The notes beneath the pieces were generated by a model. The model ran no database searches, was not told the DNA's origin, and worked only from the letters and a program-made list of their open reading frames with translations. Shown here piece by piece: positions 54,409-61,721 of a DNA stretch of 64,000 bases. Source of the stretch: Rhizobium bangladeshense (GTDB lineage Bacteria > Pseudomonadota > Alphaproteobacteria > Rhizobiales > Rhizobiaceae); contig NZ_LYPL01000016.1 in the NCBI RefSeq assembly GCF_001662075.1, positions 1 through 64,000 of the forward strand, read 5' to 3'. Numbering within the stretch: position 1 is the first letter of the stretch; each line of letters begins with the position of its first letter. The position numbers and the translations under genes were made by a program.

Positions 54409-54777
54409 CTACTTCCCGCGTTTATTGCCCGCGATTTGCTGCGTTAAAGCCGTCACCGTGGCGTCAAGGTTGTCGAGATCGCTTTGCAACGCGCGCATTG
54501 GTTTGGGGAACGTGATTTTTCCAGCCTCATCGAGTTCAAGCGGAATTTGGTAATCGGAGGGCACCGGATCGACATTTGGTACCGTCTCGTAAACGGTGAC
54601 ACCGCCCACGCCATTACTATGCCCGATCAGTACATAGAAGGTAGTCGGGTGATTTACGGCAATGTTCTCGAGTTTCGTACCCGTCTTAGTGTCTACGCAG
54701 GGACTATCGCTAACCCAGTCCTTCACTGTGAGCGATGCGTAGGCTTTCGAAATGTAAACATCAACTTTATATGGCAT
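54409..54777 (-). CDS. Unrecognised small protein, last gene of the YcaO run
   Basis: A 122-residue protein beginning MPYKVDVYISKAYASLTVKD. It contains a Cys (SPCVDTK), many Thr, Ser and Val residues predicting beta strands, and ends in a short coiled coil (LQSDLDNLDATVTALTQQIA) and a basic tail. A GGGAGGG site lies five bases from the ATG. Base composition is lower in GC than the flanking genes. I do not recognise the family. It lies 30 bp downstream of another unknown gene, in line with the YcaO-TfuA-peptidase genes. Confidence 0.6.
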   Translation of the reverse strand: MPYKVDVYISKAYASLTVKDWVSDSPCVDTKTGTKLENIAVNHPTTFYVLIGHSNGVGGVTVYETVPNVDPVPSDYQIPLELDEAGKITFPKPMRALQSDLDNLDATVTALTQQIAGNKRGK

Positions 54778-54806
54778 AATTGCCCTCCCGTTGCTGTAGA
54801 CTCGAC

Positions 54807-55280
54807 CTACTCGTTATTGAGGCGACCATTGCGATGCGCCATTCTAAGGGTGATGGCGTAGGAACTAGGCGACCTCTTGCCTGGTAACTGCGAATCCAGA
54901 ATGAGGCTCCTTGCGTCACCAAAGGCCGTCGCGATTTCGAGGATTTGTTCAGATGCGGTGATCCGCCACATTTTGTAACCCAGATCTTTGTCAAAGCCGC
55001 AGCCCTTGGCCTCCTCGGCTTCTGGGCCGGTGATAATAAAGATGCGGGTTGAATCCAGCCTGTAGCAATGGCCCTCGAAAGCGTAGCCATAAGCAAGCAC
55101 TGTGTAGCCGGTTACTCTTCCGGCATGCAGCTTTATTTGCAGCTCTGCTTTACTCACAAGCCCGACATCCAGATGGGCGATGCCGTTGGCGTCATTCAAA
55201 TCTATGCCGTAAAGTATAACCTCATCCGCTTTATAGCGGCGCCCAGAAAGTGAGGGTGCTGGAACGCTGTCGTCTGTCAT
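54807..55280 (-). CDS. Unrecognised small protein in the YcaO run
   Basis: A 157-residue protein beginning MTDDSVPAPSLSGRRYKADE. It has LDVGLVSKAELQIKLHAGRV and YAFEGHCYRLDSTRIFIITG, with alternating strands and two cysteines. A GGGAGG site is about five bases from the ATG. It begins 20 bp after the metallopeptidase stop, so it probably shares the operon. I do not recognise the family. It could be a substrate or partner of the YcaO enzymes, but it is much longer than a usual precursor peptide. Confidence 0.6.
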   Translation of the reverse strand: MTDDSVPAPSLSGRRYKADEVILYGIDLNDANGIAHLDVGLVSKAELQIKLHAGRVTGYTVLAYGYAFEGHCYRLDSTRIFIITGPEAEEAKGCGFDKDLGYKMWRITASEQILEIATAFGDARSLILDSQLPGKRSPSSYAITLRMAHRNGRLNNE

Positions 55281-55299
55281 CGATGCCTCCCGTCGTTGG

Positions 55300-56520
55300 T
55301 TAGAGAATGCCGCGCCACCTCATGCAATCGTCAAGCTGGTCGAGATAGGAGACCCCGCGCCCGCGGCTGGCCGCCTCGAGGAAGGCCAGGGCCGCCGTTT
55401 CGAAGGTCAGGCTGTCCGGGTCGAGGTATTTCCAGGAGCGAATGAGCGCTTCGCCGATGATGTCGCGCGCCTCCTGCAGGGCGGCTTTCGCGGCGAAATG
55501 CATGAGCTCATAGGATGCTGGCGATCCGTGCAATGCTTCTTCGATCAGCGCCGGCGCCATCTGCTGGCGCAGGTCGCTGAAGCGCCTCGGATCGATGTCC
55601 GACAGTCCACGCTCGTAAAGCAGCGACTGGTAGACCTCGATAAGGCAGTCGAAGAGGCCGGCTGCAAAGGGTTTCGACCGGTCGTGGACTTCGCGGCTGA
55701 CATCGCCGATGCGAAGCGAGTTGTTGAGCGATCTGACCTGCTTCTCGTCGCTGAGCTCGGCGAATTTATCGAGTTCGTTGTGCAGCAGCAGATTGCCGCC
55801 GGTGCGGCGCAGCAGCCGGTCGAGCGCCGTGTCGAAGTGCAGCAGTCCGAGCAGCGAGATGAAATCGGCGATCGCTTCATGATAGGCAAAGAAATCGCAG
55901 CCCGATCCGTCGCTTTCAAGGATGCCGAGTTCGCTGAGCAGAATGAGGTGGCCCATTTCATGGGCGACCGCATCGAAATTCAGCGCGAAACAGGATGCCC
56001 GGCCGTGCTCCTCGCTTTCGCCGAGCTCGAGAAAGCCGAAGCCGGATTGGGCGTTTTGCCAATGCGGGATGCGGGGAACGATTTCCAGCCGTTCCAGCGT
56101 CGGCTGGAAAAACCAGACGATCGAGCGGCCGAGATAGCTTTCGCAGATGTCGAGAACGCGGCGGGTGCAGGCATAGCTGTGGGTCGCAAGGAAGGCCGGT
56201 GAGCCCGGCCCGATGTGATCGAAATGGCCGTCGGGGCCGGGTTCGGCCGGCGGCTGCAGCAGGCCGGGATAGGGCGGAATATAAGGCGCGGCATAGGGCG
56301 ATTTCGCCTCGAGCGGATTTGCCACATAGATGCGGGCGTCGGACGGCCCGGCCAGGATCGGTCCTGCCGAAGGCCCGATCCACACCACTTCGGGCTTTTC
56401 GTAGCCGGGAATGAAGGATGGCTGGGGAAAGACGAGGAAACGTGTCCCGAGCGGCCGCTCCGGAGCTGCCCCTTGTCCTGCGCCCTCGTTATGCGTGATG
56501 GCATCCAATGCTGCCCCCAC
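55300..56520 (-). CDS. Gluzincin-type zinc metallopeptidase
   Basis: A 406-residue protein with the zinc motif H187-E188-x2-H191 in FDAVAHEMGHLILL and a downstream glutamate E215 in YHEAIADFISLLG, 24 residues on. This is the HExxH...E arrangement of gluzincins such as thermolysin (M4) and relatives. No signal peptide is seen, so it is probably cytoplasmic. It starts with GTG at 56520, without a strong ribosome site. It follows tfuA by 42 bp. In a modification cluster it could remove a leader, but that is only inference. Confidence 0.75.
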   Translation of the reverse strand: MGAALDAITHNEGAGQGAAPERPLGTRFLVFPQPSFIPGYEKPEVVWIGPSAGPILAGPSDARIYVANPLEAKSPYAAPYIPPYPGLLQPPAEPGPDGHFDHIGPGSPAFLATHSYACTRRVLDICESYLGRSIVWFFQPTLERLEIVPRIPHWQNAQSGFGFLELGESEEHGRASCFALNFDAVAHEMGHLILLSELGILESDGSGCDFFAYHEAIADFISLLGLLHFDTALDRLLRRTGGNLLLHNELDKFAELSDEKQVRSLNNSLRIGDVSREVHDRSKPFAAGLFDCLIEVYQSLLYERGLSDIDPRRFSDLRQQMAPALIEEALHGSPASYELMHFAAKAALQEARDIIGEALIRSWKYLDPDSLTFETAALAFLEAASRGRGVSYLDQLDDCMRWRGIL

Positions 56521-56562
56521 CGCTCGTTGCCCAACGTCAAGCGATCGTCGACTATACCAGTA

Positions 56563-57327
56563 CTACGTGCCTTTCGACAAGACAGTACCGAGCATGTTGT
56601 AGTATTCCACGTCGTTGGCGAATGATTCCGTAAGTTCAAACTCGAGCTGAATGGGTTTATGCGGACTGCTGATATTTTGCCTGGCCAGATATGTGAGCAG
56701 ATTTACCGCATCGGTCCTTTTCTGGTTTGCGGCCCCAATTTTCAGCCAGGCCTTTAGTGCTTGAAGCTCGCCGGCCGGGCGATGGTTGTTTTCGGCCGCC
56801 GCCAAAAGCTTCGGGAAGGATCGTTCGCTGAAGTGAAGCGCGCGCGCCAAGGATTCGAGCTCGCATCGCAGCCGTCTTTGAATGATGCCGATGCGTTCGG
56901 CTTTCCTGAGCATCAGCCTGATGTCGATGAGGGCGTCGCCGAGGGCGCGTGATCCGAGTGCTGCGGGCGCCATCGGCACTGTGACGTCGGCATCGTCGGC
57001 GAGCGGGTGCCTTCGGTACCATCGATAGATCAGCCCGTGGCCGATCATGCCCTGCGGCGCGAGTTCGGCGGCCCTGAGCGCGCCGATGCTGGCGGCGCCA
57101 TAGACGCGCACGCCGCGGGCCATCGCCCACAGGATTTCCTGGTGGCGAACCGCCGGCAGCTCTCCGAAGACGCCGTCGATCAGCACGATCGCCGCCGGCG
57201 CATGTTTGGCCACGGCCCGCACGACGTCCGCGCAGCCGACGGGCGGAAAGTAGATCGCATCCAGATAGGTCCGGGCTTGCGGCTCAGAGAGGGTGGGGCC
57301 GAGAAAAACCACGATATCATCGCGCAA
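56563..57327 (-). CDS. tfuA: TfuA-like protein
   Basis: A 254-residue protein of the TfuA family. RDDIVVFLGPTLSEPQARTY opens the domain, followed by GVFGELPAVRHQEILWA and VYGAASIGALRAAELAPQGM, the family signatures. It starts with TTG at 57327, after GGAGG, and overlaps the end of the YcaO gene by 11 bases. TfuA was first described with trifolitoxin production in R. leguminosarum. It assists YcaO in backbone thioamidation of peptides or proteins, probably as the sulfur donor. The longer open frame upstream is the shadow of ycaO. Confidence 0.87.
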   Translation of the reverse strand: MRDDIVVFLGPTLSEPQARTYLDAIYFPPVGCADVVRAVAKHAPAAIVLIDGVFGELPAVRHQEILWAMARGVRVYGAASIGALRAAELAPQGMIGHGLIYRWYRRHPLADDADVTVPMAPAALGSRALGDALIDIRLMLRKAERIGIIQRRLRCELESLARALHFSERSFPKLLAAAENNHRPAGELQALKAWLKIGAANQKRTDAVNLLTYLARQNISSPHKPIQLEFELTESFANDVEYYNMLGTVLSKGT

Positions 57328-58477
57328 GATCGGCCTCCGGATTGGTTTCCAGCGGCGGCGCAACGACGCGGACGACGTGCAGCGGGATGCGGTCATCCGA
57401 ATGGAGAACCACAAGCACGGCCGCATGCGCGCCGGCGAACCTCAATGCCTCGATGACCGGCGCAAGGGATCGCTCTTCCGCTGCAGAACAGTCTCTGGGG
57501 AAGGAGCGGCCCGCTTTTGCGAGCTGCAGGCGCCAGGCGGCCAGTTCCCGGGCGTCGGCATAATTATAAAGCTCCGTCCTGATATCGTCGCGCGCCGCCG
57601 AAATGACGCCAAGGCGGGACTGGCAGGCTTCCAGCAAGGCGCTGGTCAGCGCGCGATCATGGCTGATATCGCAGCCGAAACCTTCGGCCGGCAGCGGCGC
57701 AAAGGGGGCTCTGCCGGCATCTTCCATGACGTGGCACCAGTAGATCGGCAGGGCGTGCGGCGCCGGGATCTGCCAGATGCCGACGACAAAACCGGCCTTG
57801 GAGAGCTGCCGCATGATGTCGCCGGCGTTTCCCGATTGCACCGACCGGGCGTCGATCTGGAAGCGGTCGAAGAAATGCGGGGTCTTCATCGCCGTGCAGC
57901 GGGCCTGCCGCTCGAGGATCTCCAAGCAGGCATGCAGGACAGCGCCTTGCAGGCTCGTGCCTGCGGCGAGGCCCGTGGTGTCGCGGGCGATCCAATGGGG
58001 ATGCGGCGACGGGACGATATAGGCCGTATCGACGAGGGCAAGCGGAACGGCCATTTGCCGCCCCGAAAGCAGATCGAGCCCTTCAATCCAGGCGAGCATC
58101 TCCTCGTCCCGGCCGATGCCGAGATGCGACCAGTCTCCCCGGGCGTTCATGTCGCGCAGGCTTGCCGTGAAGATACGCTCCTGATCAATCCGCTCCGAGG
58201 CCCAGCCTTCCAGCGATTCCATCAGGCCCGATATCGCCGCCAGCGGCAGGGTCAGTCCCTTGCCCTGGCTGACGGCGACGGAGCGTGAGCGCGGCCGAAC
58301 GACCTGGACGACCGGGACGCCGATCCAGTCGAGCCCGGTGATCGAACCGAGCCTGGTGATGCCATAATCCTGCCTGCGCGCAAGGATGCGCTGCACCGTC
58401 TGCCGGGGATCGGGAGGCGAGGGGAGCTCGGTCTTCAAGATGATATCAAGGACGTTATCGAGCGCCGCTTCGTCCAT
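57317..58477 (-). CDS. YcaO-like ATP-dependent backbone-modifying enzyme
   Basis: A 386-residue YcaO-domain protein. Three ATP/Mg-binding blocks are visible: GLMESLEGWASER (E87, E90), HACLEILERQ (E186, E189), and LLEACQSRLGVISAARDD (E283, Q286, R288). TGLAAGTSLQGAVLHA also matches the family. YcaO enzymes activate peptide amide oxygens with ATP to form azolines, amidines or thioamides. Next to TfuA, thioamide formation is favoured. The C-terminus lacks the Pro-rich end of azoline-forming members. It leads a minus-strand run with tfuA, a metallopeptidase and two unknowns. No E1-like partner or dehydrogenase is seen. Confidence 0.9.
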   Translation of the reverse strand: MDEAALDNVLDIILKTELPSPPDPRQTVQRILARRQDYGITRLGSITGLDWIGVPVVQVVRPRSRSVAVSQGKGLTLPLAAISGLMESLEGWASERIDQERIFTASLRDMNARGDWSHLGIGRDEEMLAWIEGLDLLSGRQMAVPLALVDTAYIVPSPHPHWIARDTTGLAAGTSLQGAVLHACLEILERQARCTAMKTPHFFDRFQIDARSVQSGNAGDIMRQLSKAGFVVGIWQIPAPHALPIYWCHVMEDAGRAPFAPLPAEGFGCDISHDRALTSALLEACQSRLGVISAARDDIRTELYNYADARELAAWRLQLAKAGRSFPRDCSAAEERSLAPVIEALRFAGAHAAVLVVLHSDDRIPLHVVRVVAPPLETNPEADLAR

Positions 58478-58495
58478 CCCATCCTTCCATCTCTG

Positions 58496-58612
58496 CTAGA
58501 GCATGATGCCGAAAAGTGTGAGCGGTTTTCGGACGACATCATGCTCTAACTCTTTAATTTCGAACAGGATTCAGATTTTAGGCCGACCGGGCCTAAAATC
58601 ATCCTGTTCTAG
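58496..58612. repeat. RIME-type repeat, copy B (two hairpins)
   Basis: 117 bp nearly identical to copy A at 17415-17531, with two differences, at GTAG/TTCG in the joint between the hairpins. Its right end CTAG supplies the stop codon of the cyclase-ATPase gene. It separates that gene from ycaO and may terminate its transcript. Confidence 0.9.
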
Positions 58613-61600
58613 GGCCGCGGCAGTCCGTCCAGGCTTTGCTTTGCTCTTTCCGCCAACCAGGCGGCCTTTTGTCCTTCGGCAATCTGGATGGCGCGTGTCA
58701 GGTCTCGTCTGATCGATGAAAGCGGCTCGTTCAGATCGCCCCTCAGTTGGGCGCTGAGGCGGTAGAGTTCGGCAAGCCAGAACGATTGGCCGCTGCTGCG
58801 CCCGACATTGATCGCATTCTGGACGGTCGCCAGGGCTTCGGCGGACCGGCCGCGCTGCCGCAGCACCTGCGCATGCATGTCGCTGTGCATGGAAAAATTG
58901 TCGTCGGTCCCCAATTGCTGCTGGAGAGCCAGGCCGCCGGCAAAACGCTCTTCGCCGCCGGCTGCGGACGAGGTCATCAGCTCCGCCCAGCCGCAATACA
59001 TGTTGGCCCGCGCCTGGCTTGCCGCCAGCCCGTGCCGCTCGGCGAGCGAGAGCATCCGTTCGCCGAGCGCATGGACGTCGTCATAGCGGCCCTGGCAGCG
59101 GGCAAGCACCATGGCGTAATAGAGCGCATGCACCATGCTGCCGGCGTGATCGGTGGCGCTTGCCCATTCCAGGCATTGTCCGATCGCATGTTCGCTCGCC
59201 TCGGCTTCGTCGAGCAACAGGTAGGAAAGGGCGCTCTCGCCGAGGCCGCAGACCTTGGCGTCATGGCCGCCGAAGAAGGCCCGATTGCGCACCGCGCTTT
59301 CCGGATCGTAGAGCGCGAGGCCCTTGGCGACACAGTCGAGACAAAAGCCGTGCTCGCCGGCATGGAAGCTCGTCGCCCAGCCGCAGTGATAGGATTGAAG
59401 CCGCGTCTCCCGATCCTCGACGGCTTGCATGTCGCTGATGAGAATGCGCGCGCGTGACTGCTGGGTCAGAATGTTGGGGGCGGTGAACCACCATCCCCAA
59501 TAGATCGGGAAATGTTTGACGCGCATGGCCGAGGGCTGTTTGCGCAGAAGCTGCATGGCGCGGGCATAGACCCGCCGCGCGCTCTCCGATCCCTCGCCTT
59601 CGAGCGCGCTTGCGACGACGCCTTGAAGTTCGAACAGGCTGAGCGCGAGTTCGGGGCGGTCGGGGTGGCGCCGGGAAAGGCTGGCGACCGCCTCGGCACA
59701 GAGTTCGAGCGAGACGTTTGCCTCCTGCATTGCCGAGCGAAGCACGCTTGCTTCGGCCGCCGCCAGGGCAAATCGGGCGGCCGCGTCATGCAGGCCTGCC
59801 TCGGCACATTGCCAGGCTGCGATTGCCGCCGGCAGGCTGGGCTTTCCTTCGCCGATCAGGAGATCGGCGATCCGCCGGTGGATGCGACGCCGGTCGCTCT
59901 TGAGAAGGCTGCTATAGGCCGCTTCCTGCGCCAGCACGTGCCGGAACTGATAGGAGCCGTGCGAGGTGGTCGAACGCTCGATGATGCCTTGCGACAGAAG
60001 CTGCTCGATATCGACGTCGACGCTGCGGCGGCTGACCCCTTCGAGGAGATAGGTGAGCAGCGAGATGCTGAATTCGCGGCCGATGACGCTGGCAAATTGC
60101 GCCGCCCGGCGTGCCGAACCGGTCGCAGCGAGCCTGGCCGACAGCAGATCGTTGAGCGAGGTGACGCCGCCTTCCCTGAGCAGTCCTTTCCATTCCGCGA
60201 GTGACTTGCCCAAGGGCTGCCTGCGGAAGAAGCTGGCCAGTTCTTCCGCATAGAGCGGCATGCCGTCGCATTGGTCGAGAATGAAGTCCGACAGGCCGGG
60301 CGGGGGATGCTCCCGCCAGATCGAGGCGACGAGATCGCGAACCGCCGCCGCGGTCAGCCCCGGCAATTCGATCTCGCTGGCAACCGCGAGAGATCGTCGG
60401 ATTCTCGATGTCTGAATGACCAGGATCGGAAGCCCGGCCGCAAGCGATCCCAGCCTGTCGATCAACTCCAGCGTCATGTCGTCGGCCCAGTGCACGTCCT
60501 CGAAGATGAGGAGCGTCGGCAGACCGGCGGCCTTGCAGGTCAGAATGTCGGCGGCGGCCTCGATGACCTTCCGTCGGAAGGCGCGGCCGGAGAGATCGGA
60601 GACGCGGATATTGCGCGACGTCGCCGGAGAACGCTCGGCGGTGAATGCGAGGATGGTGTCGGCGACGGATGCATCGAGCTCTCGGCCGGAGGCTTGAAGA
60701 GCCCGCATGAAGGCGTCGTTGTCGCCATCCTTCAGGACCGAGGATTCGGCGACCAGCCTCTCGAGAAACGAAACGAATGGATGCAGCGGCTGGCTCTCCA
60801 GGCGCCTGCCGCATTGGAAGACCACGGTCTCATGCGCGCTCTGCCGCAGGCTTTCGGCGAATTCGCCGACCAGCCTGGATTTGCCGATGCCGGCCTCGCC
60901 GACGACGGCGATCAGACTTCCCTTGCCGCCGAGGGCCGAATTCCAGGCGCTGGACAGGGCGGCAAGCTCCTTTTCCCGGCCGCGGATCGGCCTGTCCGCG
61001 CCCTGGGACGGCGATGGCTCGGCGGTCGATTGATCGCGCTCCTGCGGGCGCCAGAGCGCAACCGGATGTTCGAAGCCTTTGAGCCTTGCCTCCCGCACCA
61101 GGCTGTAATCGAATTTCTGCCGGGTGAGCTGGACGGTCGAATCGGCGACAAGGACGGAATTGGGGTCGGCCTCGGCTTGCAGCCGGGCCGCCAGAACCGG
61201 CGCCGTGCCGACGATCTCATCGCCTTGCGTGGAGAAGACGACGAGCCCGGTGGCAACCCCGATCCGCAGCCGGAACGGCCGGCGCGCCTTGGCCTTGGCC
61301 TGGGTCTTGGTCTCGGCGCCGGCCGCGACGCGCAGCAGTTCCAGAGAAGCGCGCACCGCGCTTTCAGCGGCATCCTCGGACTGTTCGGGATAGCCGAAGA
61401 AGCAGCAACCGCCATCGCCGAGCCGCTGATGAAGAAATCCCCCGTGTTTCCTGATGATCGCTTCGGCGCTCTGATGTAACGCCGAGACCGACCGGAAGAA
61501 TTTCTCCGGCTCGCTGCGCAACAAGAGCTCGGTGGAGCCGACAATGTCATAGAAAAGGGCAGTGACTTGTCGCCGCTCACCTGTAAACCGAATTCGTGCG

Positions 61601-61614
61601 TCGAGGGTTTTCAT
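58609..61614 (-). CDS. Adenylate cyclase-AAA ATPase signalling protein
   Basis: A 1001-residue protein. Residues 1-190 are a class III cyclase domain with metal aspartates D23 in FYDIVGSTELL and D67 in RLGDGGCCFFGY. Residues about 205-560 are a STAND-type ATPase with GREKELAALSS, Walker A VVGEAGIGKSRLVGE and Walker B LIFEDVHWADD. The remaining 400 residues are helical repeats of TPR type. In this family the cyclase may be active or only a sensor. It would give a signalling response, perhaps for the adjacent YcaO genes. The stop codon is within a RIME-type repeat. Confidence 0.85.
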   Translation of the reverse strand: MKTLDARIRFTGERRQVTALFYDIVGSTELLLRSEPEKFFRSVSALHQSAEAIIRKHGGFLHQRLGDGGCCFFGYPEQSEDAAESAVRASLELLRVAAGAETKTQAKAKARRPFRLRIGVATGLVVFSTQGDEIVGTAPVLAARLQAEADPNSVLVADSTVQLTRQKFDYSLVREARLKGFEHPVALWRPQERDQSTAEPSPSQGADRPIRGREKELAALSSAWNSALGGKGSLIAVVGEAGIGKSRLVGEFAESLRQSAHETVVFQCGRRLESQPLHPFVSFLERLVAESSVLKDGDNDAFMRALQASGRELDASVADTILAFTAERSPATSRNIRVSDLSGRAFRRKVIEAAADILTCKAAGLPTLLIFEDVHWADDMTLELIDRLGSLAAGLPILVIQTSRIRRSLAVASEIELPGLTAAAVRDLVASIWREHPPPGLSDFILDQCDGMPLYAEELASFFRRQPLGKSLAEWKGLLREGGVTSLNDLLSARLAATGSARRAAQFASVIGREFSISLLTYLLEGVSRRSVDVDIEQLLSQGIIERSTTSHGSYQFRHVLAQEAAYSSLLKSDRRRIHRRIADLLIGEGKPSLPAAIAAWQCAEAGLHDAAARFALAAAEASVLRSAMQEANVSLELCAEAVASLSRRHPDRPELALSLFELQGVVASALEGEGSESARRVYARAMQLLRKQPSAMRVKHFPIYWGWWFTAPNILTQQSRARILISDMQAVEDRETRLQSYHCGWATSFHAGEHGFCLDCVAKGLALYDPESAVRNRAFFGGHDAKVCGLGESALSYLLLDEAEASEHAIGQCLEWASATDHAGSMVHALYYAMVLARCQGRYDDVHALGERMLSLAERHGLAASQARANMYCGWAELMTSSAAGGEERFAGGLALQQQLGTDDNFSMHSDMHAQVLRQRGRSAEALATVQNAINVGRSSGQSFWLAELYRLSAQLRGDLNEPLSSIRRDLTRAIQIAEGQKAAWLAERAKQSLDGLPRP

Positions 61615-61721
61615 AGCGGGCGCCCAACACCACTGAAGCCATGCTCAGGACATCCGATTTAATGCCTGCGTGCAAGCTTTTCGTGCGGTGCTGCTAATAT
61701 ATTCTACTGTTCGCTTGCGGT

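Noticed and set aside
54409..54777. Short RiPP precursor for the YcaO enzyme
   Set aside because: At 122 residues it has one Cys only and no leader-core arrangement. It is listed as unknown rather than as a precursor.
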